This document shows, piece by piece, positions 16,468-24,070 of a stretch of DNA of 64,000 bases; the first letter of the stretch is position 1; each line of letters opens with the position of its first letter. Both the position numbers and the translations under genes were made by a program. The DNA is taken from assembly GCF_000348685.1 (NCBI RefSeq), contig NZ_ANLA01000017.1:1-64000 (forward strand), given 5' to 3'. Under the pieces are notes generated by a model. The model saw only the letters and a list, made by a program, of their open reading frames with translations, did not search any database and was not told where the DNA came from. Source of the stretch: Xanthomarina gelatinilytica. GTDB lineage: Bacteria; Bacteroidota; Bacteroidia; Flavobacteriales; Flavobacteriaceae.

Positions 16468-17418
16468 ATGAATAATATACCTAGTGTTAATTTAAACGAT
16501 TTCACTTCGGGAGATCCAGTAAGAAAGCAAAAGTTTGTTGATGAAATTGGTAAAGCTTATGAAGAGATAGGCTTTGTTGCCTTGAAAGGCCATTTTTTGG
16601 ATGATGCCTTAGTGGATAAACTGTATAGTGAAGTGAAAAAATTCTTTGCACTTCCTTTGGAAACCAAACAGAAATATGAAATAGAAGGCATTGGTGGTCA
16701 AAGGGGATATATCTCTTTTGGAAAGGAAAGCGCCAAAGGCAAGAAAGAAGGCGATTTAAAAGAGTTCTGGCACTTTGGGCAGTATGTGGAAAACAATCCG
16801 AAACTGGAAGCAGAATATCCAAAAAACGTCGAGGTTGAAGAGCTTCCGGAATTTAATAAAGTAGGTAAGGAAACTTATAGAATGCTGGAAAAAACTGCCA
16901 AATATGTATTGCGTGCCTTGGCTTTGCATTTGGGCTTGGAAGAAACCTATTTTGACAATTACATCCATAATGGAAACAGCATCTTAAGACCTATCCACTA
17001 TCCTCCAATCTTAGAAGAACCAAAAAACGCAGTTCGTGCTGCAGCTCATGGAGATATCAACCTCATTACCTTGTTAATGGGTGCCCAAGGACGTGGTTTG
17101 CAAGTTCAAAACCATAAAGGCGACTGGTTGGATGCTATTGCAGAACCTGATGAATTGATGATAAATGTTGGCGACATGCTTTCCAGGCATACCAACAACA
17201 AACTAAAATCTACCATTCACAGGGTAATCAATCCACCAAGGGAACTTTGGGGAACCTCGCGATACTCCATTCCGTTTTTTATGCATCCTGTGAGCGATAT
17301 GAAATTGGATGTTTTGGAAAGTTGTATAGATGAAGATAACCCAAAACAATTTGAAGATATCACTGCAGGAGAATTCTTAAACGAACGTCTTGTTGAGTTG
17401 GGATTAATCAAGAAATAG
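16468..17418 (+). CDS. 2-oxoglutarate/Fe(II) oxygenase, isopenicillin N synthase-like
   Basis: A 316-residue member of the IPNS-like oxygenases. It has the N-terminal DIOX domain (SVNLNDF, FFALPLETKQKYE, QRGYISFGKE) and the C-terminal jelly roll with the iron ligands His and Asp in AAHGDINLI (about 191-196) and a distal His in HRVINP (about 250), plus the 2-oxoglutarate-binding RYS motif (about 265). The natural substrate cannot be deduced. It is the first gene of a plus-strand run; the SUI1 gene follows after 5 bp. Confidence 0.88.
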   Translation: MNNIPSVNLNDFTSGDPVRKQKFVDEIGKAYEEIGFVALKGHFLDDALVDKLYSEVKKFFALPLETKQKYEIEGIGGQRGYISFGKESAKGKKEGDLKEFWHFGQYVENNPKLEAEYPKNVEVEELPEFNKVGKETYRMLEKTAKYVLRALALHLGLEETYFDNYIHNGNSILRPIHYPPILEEPKNAVRAAAHGDINLITLLMGAQGRGLQVQNHKGDWLDAIAEPDELMINVGDMLSRHTNNKLKSTIHRVINPPRELWGTSRYSIPFFMHPVSDMKLDVLESCIDEDNPKQFEDITAGEFLNERLVELGLIKK

Positions 17419-17423
17419 CAGCT

Positions 17424-17756
17424 ATGGATTTACAGGATCAATTAAAACAACTTTTTCCGGACCATAAACCAGACCCATCCACCCAAGAACCTGAGGAAGA
17501 AACCCAAGGTCTATGGATGCAAGAGGATCCTATTATCTGTAAATATGAAAAACGTAAAGGCAAACCCATTACCATTCTTGAAGGTTATACTGGAGCCACA
17601 GAAGATTTTAAAACCTTGGCCAAAGAGATAAAAACCACCTTAAGTGTTGGAGGCAGTTTTAAAGATGACAAAATCATGATTCAAGGGGATTTTAGGGATA
17701 AGATCATGGAAATCCTTAAAGATAAAGGTTTTCAGGTAAAACGTGTTGGAGGATAA
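17424..17756 (+). CDS. SUI1/eIF1-like translation factor (YciH family)
   Basis: A 110-residue protein whose C-terminal 70 residues form the SUI1 domain: ITILEGYTGATEDFKTLAK, LSVGGSFKDD, IMIQGDFRDKI and a final GFQVKRVGG. The bacterial YciH family is related to eIF1 and may influence start-site fidelity, although its bacterial role is not essential. Its TAA shares a base with the ATG of the next gene, which suggests translational coupling. Confidence 0.9.
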   Translation: MDLQDQLKQLFPDHKPDPSTQEPEEETQGLWMQEDPIICKYEKRKGKPITILEGYTGATEDFKTLAKEIKTTLSVGGSFKDDKIMIQGDFRDKIMEILKDKGFQVKRVGG

Positions 17757-18697
17757 TGAGCCAAAACACCTTGCATATAACCAATGGAAGTAGTTTAACC
17801 ACCTACTTAAAAGAACTTGATATTCCTGGAGAGATATTAACTTGGCAGGAAATGTTGTGTGAAGGGCCTACTGCCAGAAATATAGATTCTGAAGAATTTT
17901 TAGCAAAACGAAAAGCCTTTTTAAACGAGTTTTACCAAATAGAAATCAACGAAACCGAGTACAAAAATGAATTGGCCATTTTAGATAATTCGGAAGCGTT
18001 TACTGAAATCATCCTTTGGTTTGAATACGACTTGTTTTGTCATATCAATCTCTTGGCGGTTATTAAATTGCTGAAAGAAAAAAACATCAAACTCCCACTC
18101 TATTTGGTTTGCAGCGGAAGGGTTAAGGGAGAAACCGAACTGAAAGGACTTTCAGAATTGAATTCAGAGCAATTGTTGCAACATTACAAAGACAAAGTAA
18201 AATTAACGGAAGCTGATATTGACATGGCCATTTCCATTTGGGATATTTACTGTGGGAAAGACCATAACCTATTAAAACCTTATATCACGCAAAAGTCCTC
18301 TTTTAAATACCTTAGCAACTGTTTGAAAGCACATTTAAAACGGTTCCCGAACTTAAAATCCGGATTGAATGCCTTGGAAAAAAACATTCTTAGCATCATA
18401 AAAGAAAAAGAAGTAAAATCCAGAAACCAGTTAATGGGCTATGTGCTTAATTACCAAGGATATTATGGCTATGGAGATTTGCAAATTTACCGTTTAATAG
18501 ATTTGCTTCAAATGTTTTACACGGAAGAAAACAACAAGATAAGTCTAAATAGAAAAGGTCATGAAGCTCTAATAGGCAATCATAATTTTTCTTATCAAAT
18601 AAATAATAATTTGACTTTTGGAGGCATCAATCGCTTAGATTTTTCATACGATAGTCACACCAATAAATTAATTAAAACCCCATTAAATGTCAATTAA
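17756..18697 (+). CDS. DUF1835 domain protein
   Basis: A 313-residue cytosolic protein beginning LHITNGSSLTTYL and GEILTWQEMLCEGP, the conserved opening of DUF1835, with a C-terminal helical part (about 190-313) resembling the associated DUF3658-like region. No catalytic residues are known to me. It overlaps the SUI1 gene by 1 base and the nucleoside phosphorylase gene by 11 bases, so the three are likely co-translated. Confidence 0.8.
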   Translation: MSQNTLHITNGSSLTTYLKELDIPGEILTWQEMLCEGPTARNIDSEEFLAKRKAFLNEFYQIEINETEYKNELAILDNSEAFTEIILWFEYDLFCHINLLAVIKLLKEKNIKLPLYLVCSGRVKGETELKGLSELNSEQLLQHYKDKVKLTEADIDMAISIWDIYCGKDHNLLKPYITQKSSFKYLSNCLKAHLKRFPNLKSGLNALEKNILSIIKEKEVKSRNQLMGYVLNYQGYYGYGDLQIYRLIDLLQMFYTEENNKISLNRKGHEALIGNHNFSYQINNNLTFGGINRLDFSYDSHTNKLIKTPLNVN

Positions 18698-19553
18698 AGA
18701 TTCAGAATTAATTTTAAATCCAGATGGTAGTATCTATCATTTAAATTTAAAACCAGAACATATTGCACACGATATCCTTTTGGTAGGAGACCAAGATCGT
18801 GTAGAGAAAATCACCAAACATTTTGACAGCATTGAATTTGCTACTCAAAAAAGAGAGTTTAAAACCCAAACAGGATATTATAAAGGCAAGCGATTAACGG
18901 TTCTTTCCACTGGCATTGGACCCGATAACATAGATATTGTTTTAAATGAGTTGGACGCTTTGGTGAATATCGATTTAAAAACCAGAAAACCTAAAGAGAC
19001 CCATACCAGTCTTAATTTTGTTCGTGTTGGAACGTCCGGTTCTTTGCAAGCCGATGTGCCTGTAGATGGTTTTGTTATCAGTTCTCATGGATTGGATTTA
19101 AATGGCATGTTGCATTTTTATAAAATAGATGACATTAGCAACCCAGAAATAGAAGAAGCTTTTGTTGCATTTACGAACTGGAATAACAAAAAAGCACGTC
19201 CTATAGTTATAAACAACAGTAAAAAATTGGAAGCAATTTTTGATGGCAATGAGGTATATAAGGGTTTAACAGCAACAGCAGGTGGTTTTTACGGCCCACA
19301 AGGGCGTGTGTTGCGATTGCCTTTGCAAGATCCAGATTTGAACAAAAAAATGGACACCTTTAGCTTTAATGGCATGAGAATTACCAATTTTGAAATGGAA
19401 ACCTCTGTTATTTATGGTTTATCCAAACTGCTTGGTCACCATGCACTTTCATTAAATGCCATTATTGCCAACAGAGCCACAGGACAATTCAGTAAAGACC
19501 CAAAAGCTGTAGTGGAAAGACTTATTGCCTACACACTAAATAAACTGGTGTGA
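18687..19553 (+). CDS. nucleoside phosphorylase (PNP/UDP family, uridine phosphorylase-like)
   Basis: A 288-residue phosphorylase of the PNP_UDP_1 family. Visible motifs are LLVGDQDRVEKI near the start, LSTGIGPDNIDIVLNELDAL, FVRVGTSGSLQ and MRITNFEMETSVIYGLSKLLGHH, the last being the sugar-binding Glu-Met-Glu motif. It should cleave a nucleoside with phosphate to base and ribose-1-phosphate. Base preference (uridine or purine) is not certain. It is the third member of the overlapping SUI1-DUF1835 run. Confidence 0.88.
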   Translation: MSIKDSELILNPDGSIYHLNLKPEHIAHDILLVGDQDRVEKITKHFDSIEFATQKREFKTQTGYYKGKRLTVLSTGIGPDNIDIVLNELDALVNIDLKTRKPKETHTSLNFVRVGTSGSLQADVPVDGFVISSHGLDLNGMLHFYKIDDISNPEIEEAFVAFTNWNNKKARPIVINNSKKLEAIFDGNEVYKGLTATAGGFYGPQGRVLRLPLQDPDLNKKMDTFSFNGMRITNFEMETSVIYGLSKLLGHHALSLNAIIANRATGQFSKDPKAVVERLIAYTLNKLV

Positions 19554-19593
19554 TTTTTTTAATGCCTTTTGTATGGCAAATCAAATAATTTAA

Positions 19594-20448
19594 ATGAAAA
19601 CAATTCATATTGGAGGTGTTCCAGAGCATTTTAATTTAGCCTGGTATTTGGCACTTAAAAATGGGGATTTTAAAAAAGCTGGAATCAACTTAAGATGGGA
19701 AGATTATCCCAGTGGCACTGGAGCAATGACCAAGGCCTTAAGAAAAGGAGACATTGATTTGGCTGTTATTTTAACCGAAGGCATCATTAAGGATATCGTA
19801 GAAGGCAATCCCAGCAAAATAATACAAACCTTTGTTCAAACCCCATTGATTTGGGGAATACATGTGGCTGCAAAATCAAATTACCAAACCATAGACCATT
19901 TAAAAGGAACCAAAGCTGCTATCAGTCGTTTTGGTTCTGGATCTCATTTAATGGCCTACATCAATGCCCAAAACAATCAATGGAATGTGAATACGGATTT
20001 AGACTTTGAAGTCGTTAAAAATGTGGAAGGTGCTGTGGAAGGTTTAACACAAGGTAAAGCCGATTATTTTATGTGGGAAAAATTCATGACCAAACCACTG
20101 GTAGATAAAGGTATCTTTAGACGTGTGGGAACCTGTCCAACGCCTTGGCCATGTTTTGTGGTTGCAGCTAGAATGGAGTCTTTGAAAACGCATCGCGATG
20201 AAATTAAAACCATATTGGAGATAATTAACCGTATTACAATAGATTTTAAAAACATCGCAGATATCGATAAGGTCATAGCCAATAGATACCATCAAAAAAT
20301 TGAGGATGTGCAAGCGTGGTTATCCCTTACAGAATGGTCTCAAGACCTTATTTCAGAAGAAACCATACATAAAGTTCAAGATCAATTGTTGGCTTTGAAT
20401 ATTATTCCAAAAAAGTTGAATTATTCCGATTTGGTGACTCAAATCTAG
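19594..20448 (+). CDS. orphan solute-binding-like protein without signal peptide
   Basis: A 284-residue protein with the two-lobe type 2 periplasmic binding fold (NMT1/THI5/SsuA-like): IGGVPEHFNLAWYLALKNGDF, LRKGDIDLAVILTEG, LKGTKAAISRFGSGSH, VEGLTQGKADYFMWE and TPWPCFVVAARM. There is no signal peptide or lipobox, and no ABC permease or ATPase is next to it. It may bind a small molecule in the cytosol or act as an enzyme, as MqnA/MqnD- or THI5-like proteins do. It follows the phosphorylase gene by 40 bp. Confidence 0.75.
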   Translation: MKTIHIGGVPEHFNLAWYLALKNGDFKKAGINLRWEDYPSGTGAMTKALRKGDIDLAVILTEGIIKDIVEGNPSKIIQTFVQTPLIWGIHVAAKSNYQTIDHLKGTKAAISRFGSGSHLMAYINAQNNQWNVNTDLDFEVVKNVEGAVEGLTQGKADYFMWEKFMTKPLVDKGIFRRVGTCPTPWPCFVVAARMESLKTHRDEIKTILEIINRITIDFKNIADIDKVIANRYHQKIEDVQAWLSLTEWSQDLISEETIHKVQDQLLALNIIPKKLNYSDLVTQI

Positions 20449-20568
20449 TCTGTGATTTTAACATAAATATTCCTTAAGGATTTTTAAAATCAGCTAGAAA
20501 TCACTGCTTTAAAAATGGCTTTTTTCAGAAAATGTTAAAAAATATTTAATTTTTAACAATGAATCTCT

Positions 20569-20576
20569 TATATTTG
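20569..20576 (+). promoter_or_regulatory. Bacteroidota -7 box TATATTTG
   Basis: A perfect TAnnTTTG match 32 bp before the ATG of the small membrane protein at 20609. A -33 TTG is not evident. Confidence 0.45.
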
Positions 20577-20608
20577 TCGGTACAGGAGTTTAAAAAAAAC
20601 AATTGCTT

Positions 20609-20791
20609 ATGCTATTAACAATTACTTTAATCCTTTCTTTTTTAGTTGCCGTAAATTTTTTATTGCTGTTTTTTAGTTGTAACAAAACCACGCGACGTAC
20701 TGATACTGTACAAAAACAGACAACCATCATTATTAAACCTGAGACTACCACGCAACAGGCTGTAAGCCAACTTGCTCCAACAGGTAGTTAG
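20609..20791 (+). CDS. small single-pass membrane protein, unknown
   Basis: A 60-codon ORF with one hydrophobic helix (LLTITLILSFLVAVNFLLLFF) followed by a cysteine, a basic stop-transfer segment (KTTRR) and a Thr/Gln-rich tail. The N-terminus resembles a signal anchor. The ATG at 20609 is preferred over an in-frame TTG two codons earlier. Its last 47 bases lie antisense to the end of ung. The promoter-like box upstream supports a real gene. Confidence 0.5.
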   Translation: MLLTITLILSFLVAVNFLLLFFSCNKTTRRTDTVQKQTTIIIKPETTTQQAVSQLAPTGS

Positions 20792-21410
20792 TTTTACTAA
20801 AATGTTTATTTCCAAACCAAAAGCCTCTATTGGCACTTAATGGAGAAGGATGTCCTGTTTCCAAGATAAAATGTTTGTGTTTGTCTATTAATTTTGCCTT
20901 CTTTTTCGCATATCCTCCCCAAAGTAAAAAGACTACTTGCTCTTTATGTTCATTAATTATTTTAATTACAGCATCTGTAAACTGTTCCCAACCTTTTTTT
21001 TGGTGACTTCCTGCCTCTCCTTCCCTAACGGTTAGTGTGGCGTTTAATAAAAACACACCTTGGTCTGCCCATTTGTTTAGATTACCACTTTTGGGATAAG
21101 GAATGCCTAAATCCTGTTCCAGTTCTTTAAAAATATTTATTAAAGAAGGAGGATGTGCCACATCTTCATTCACCGAAAAACACAATCCATGTGCTTGTCC
21201 ATTTCCATGATAAGGGTCTTGACCTATAATCACCACTTTTAAATTTTTAAAGGAAGTATGTGAAAACGCATTAAAGATGTCTGTAGCTGGAGGAAAACAT
21301 GTGTTGTTTTCATATTCTTTGGAAATGAAATTGGATAAGTCCTGAAAATAAGGTTTTTCAAATTCTTCCTTTAAAAAAGGCAACCAACTTGGGTCTACAT
21401 TAATTGTCAT
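20745..21410 (-). CDS. ung: uracil-DNA glycosylase, family 1
   Basis: A 221-residue UNG with all family-1 motifs: the water-activating loop GQDPYHG (about residue 62), VFLLNATLTV, FLLWGGYAKKK and the minor-groove intercalation loop HPSPLSANRGFWF (about 183). It removes uracil from DNA in the first step of base excision repair. The 3' end overlaps the convergent small membrane protein gene. Confidence 0.97.
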   Translation of the reverse strand: MTINVDPSWLPFLKEEFEKPYFQDLSNFISKEYENNTCFPPATDIFNAFSHTSFKNLKVVIIGQDPYHGNGQAHGLCFSVNEDVAHPPSLINIFKELEQDLGIPYPKSGNLNKWADQGVFLLNATLTVREGEAGSHQKKGWEQFTDAVIKIINEHKEQVVFLLWGGYAKKKAKLIDKHKHFILETGHPSPLSANRGFWFGNKHFSKTNYLLEQVGLQPVAW

Positions 21411-21478
21411 TTTATATCTTCGCTTTTAAGTTTCAACTAAAATAATACTATCTATATTCTAATTAAAATAATAAACAC

Positions 21479-22972
21479 TTGAAAAATATAAAATTCCCAA
21501 CAGCACAAACCATTTTATTGTTAATAGCAGCTATTGTAGCCCTTTTAACTTGGGTTATTCCTGCTGGAAAATACGATTCACTTTCTTACAACAAAGACAC
21601 CAATACCTTTACTAGAAGCAGTATGGAAGGTTCCACCACCTTGGAGGCTACTCAAGAAACCTTGGAAACATTACAGGTGAAAATTCCTTTGGAAAAATTT
21701 ACCAATGGAGACATATGGAAACCTATTTCCATTCCCAATACCTATCAGGAAGTGGAGCCAAGGCCTCAAGGGCTTCTCGCGTTTTTTAAATCGCCAATCA
21801 AAGGAATTATAGAAGCTGCTGATATTATTTTTCTTGTATTGATTATAGGAGGTTTAATTGGAATCATGAATCTTACAGGAGCTTTTGATGCAGGTATTTC
21901 ATGGTTGGCGAAAACGTTAAAAGGTCATGAGTATGTCCTTATTATTTTGGTAACCATCTTGGTTGCATTAGGAGGTACTACTTTTGGCCTGGCAGAAGAA
22001 ACCATAGCCTTCTACCCTATTTTAATCCCCATGTTCCTGGCAGCAAAATATGACGCCATTGTACCGTTGGCAGCTATTTATATAGGTTCCTCCATTGGTA
22101 CCATGTGTTCAACCGTAAACCCATTTAGTGTCATCATTGCTTCTGATGCTGCTGGCATTAACTGGACCACAGGATTCTCGGGAAGATTGATAATGCTTAT
22201 TCTGGGAACCCTTATCTGTATTATTTATATTTTACGATATGCCAATAGAGTTAAAAAAGATCCTTCAAAATCCATTATCTATAGCCAAAAAGAACAAATT
22301 GAGGCTATGTTTGGAACCACTTCCAATGCTACTGTTGTATTGACCACTCGATTACGTCTCATCCTATTTGTGTTTGCCATGTGTTTTGTGGTAATGATAT
22401 ATGGGGTTTCTCAACTGGAATGGTGGTTTTTGGAAATGACAACGGTCTTTTTTGTTGGAGCCATTCTTATAGGTATTATTGCTAAAATTCAAGAAGCCAA
22501 TTTTGTGGAAACCTTTGTTAAAGGCGCTGGAGATTTATTGGGAGTTGCCATTATTATTGGAATTGCAAGAGGTGTTTCGGTGTTGATGGAAGACGGTTTT
22601 ATTAGCGATACTCTTTTGTTTCATTCCAGCAACCTAACCGAAGGGATGAACAAAGGTCTTTTTGCCAACGTTATGCTTTTTATTTATGGAGGGTTATCAT
22701 TTTTTATCCCTAGTTCTTCCGGAATGGCTGTATTGACCATGCCTATTATGTCGCCACTAGCCGATACAGTAGGTTTTGGCAGGGAAATTATTGTGAATTG
22801 TTATCAATATGGAATGGGATTATTTGCTTTTATTAACCCAACAGGTTTAATTTTAGCATCTTTAGCCATTGTAAAAGTAGGATACAACAAATGGCTGAAA
22901 TTTGTGATCCCGTTGGTTGTTATCCTAACAATTTTCACCATGATAGCTTTAACCATACAAGTGTATCTTTAA
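21479..22972 (+). CDS. YfcC/DcuC-superfamily membrane carrier
   Basis: A 497-residue polytopic protein with about 12 hydrophobic segments and conserved LLTWVIPAGKYD near the start, GGTTFGLAEETIAFYPI, STVNPFSVIIASDAAG and FFIPSSSGMAVLTMPIMSPL. These are features of the YfcC family of the C4-dicarboxylate/amino-acid carrier group. The substrate is unclear (basic amino acids or C4-dicarboxylates). A TTG start is used because no ATG lies in frame nearby. The gene converges with the alpha/beta hydrolase, the stops being 4 bp apart. Confidence 0.85.
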   Translation: MKNIKFPTAQTILLLIAAIVALLTWVIPAGKYDSLSYNKDTNTFTRSSMEGSTTLEATQETLETLQVKIPLEKFTNGDIWKPISIPNTYQEVEPRPQGLLAFFKSPIKGIIEAADIIFLVLIIGGLIGIMNLTGAFDAGISWLAKTLKGHEYVLIILVTILVALGGTTFGLAEETIAFYPILIPMFLAAKYDAIVPLAAIYIGSSIGTMCSTVNPFSVIIASDAAGINWTTGFSGRLIMLILGTLICIIYILRYANRVKKDPSKSIIYSQKEQIEAMFGTTSNATVVLTTRLRLILFVFAMCFVVMIYGVSQLEWWFLEMTTVFFVGAILIGIIAKIQEANFVETFVKGAGDLLGVAIIIGIARGVSVLMEDGFISDTLLFHSSNLTEGMNKGLFANVMLFIYGGLSFFIPSSSGMAVLTMPIMSPLADTVGFGREIIVNCYQYGMGLFAFINPTGLILASLAIVKVGYNKWLKFVIPLVVILTIFTMIALTIQVYL

Positions 22973-22975
22973 GAC

Positions 22976-23941
22976 CTATTGATTTGTAACACTGTTTAAA
23001 AACTCCAAAATTTTAGTGTTGACCACCTCTGGCTGATCTACAGATAAAAAATGTCCTGCATTTTCAATTTTATCTCCTTGTCCATAAGGGATTAATTTTC
23101 TGGCCATAACCAGTGTTTTATCGTTATTTATCATGTCATCATCTCCTATTAATACCAAAACTGGCATTTTTAAGGATTCAAAATCTTTTTTTGAGAATGG
23201 TTGCATGTCCATAACAAACTTATTGATGGAGTCTTTTTCCACACCAATGTAATATTGTTCCAAATAGGTTTTATTGATGTTGTCCACATTGCTGGACATG
23301 GACTTTAAGTTTTGTTCCATTTGCTTTTCTTTTGATGATAAGGCATAAATGATATTTTTAAGCAAATCGGCACTTGGTCTTATCCAAATAAAGGTTTGGG
23401 CAGGACTCAACAAAGTCATGCTTTTTATTCTGTCTTGATGGTTTAAGGCTAAATTTACGGCTAACCAACCACCTCTGGAAGCTCCAATAATATGATAGCT
23501 CTCCAATTTAAGCTTGTTTAGGATTTCTTGATACCAAGCTGCAATTTGCGTTACATTTTCTATGTCATTGGTTTTATAGGATTTTCCTGGTTCCAAAATA
23601 AAATCGATGGCAAACACACGATATTCCTGGCTTAAGGCTTCTATATTAGGATACCACATGGTAGAACTGGCATTCATTCCATGCAATAAAACCAAAGGTT
23701 CACCAGATTCCGGACCACTCACAACCACATGTGCGGTACCATAGGTTGTAGGTATGTATAATTCCTCATAAGGCACCTTCCATATTTTTAATGTGGCATC
23801 ATAAGCATCAAAATAAGGCTTGTTTTCTTGGGAAGGTGACGTGATATATTCAGGCTTTTTAGTGTATTTTAAATAGTCTTTTTTGCAACTTACCATCATT
23901 GCAAATATGAACACCAAGCTAAAAAAAATTCTATATTTCAT
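22976..23941 (-). CDS. alpha/beta hydrolase lipoprotein
   Basis: A 321-residue hydrolase with lipobox MVSC (Cys19). It shows the oxyanion segment LLHGMNAS, the nucleophile elbow GASRGG (Ser), an acidic residue in LIGDDDMIN and the catalytic His in ENAGHFLSV. The protein should sit at a membrane facing the periplasm. Substrate unknown: esters or amides are possible. Confidence 0.85.
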   Translation of the reverse strand: MKYRIFFSLVFIFAMMVSCKKDYLKYTKKPEYITSPSQENKPYFDAYDATLKIWKVPYEELYIPTTYGTAHVVVSGPESGEPLVLLHGMNASSTMWYPNIEALSQEYRVFAIDFILEPGKSYKTNDIENVTQIAAWYQEILNKLKLESYHIIGASRGGWLAVNLALNHQDRIKSMTLLSPAQTFIWIRPSADLLKNIIYALSSKEKQMEQNLKSMSSNVDNINKTYLEQYYIGVEKDSINKFVMDMQPFSKKDFESLKMPVLVLIGDDDMINNDKTLVMARKLIPYGQGDKIENAGHFLSVDQPEVVNTKILEFLNSVTNQ

Positions 23942-24070
23942 ATATAATATGTTAGTCTTTCAAAATTAATCAATATAAATGGTATCAAATAATAAGCTTC
24001 CTGTTAGTTTTAAAACATATTGTGTAAATTAGCATGTTTTAAAAAAAGTTGCTTTTAGAAGCAAAAAAAC

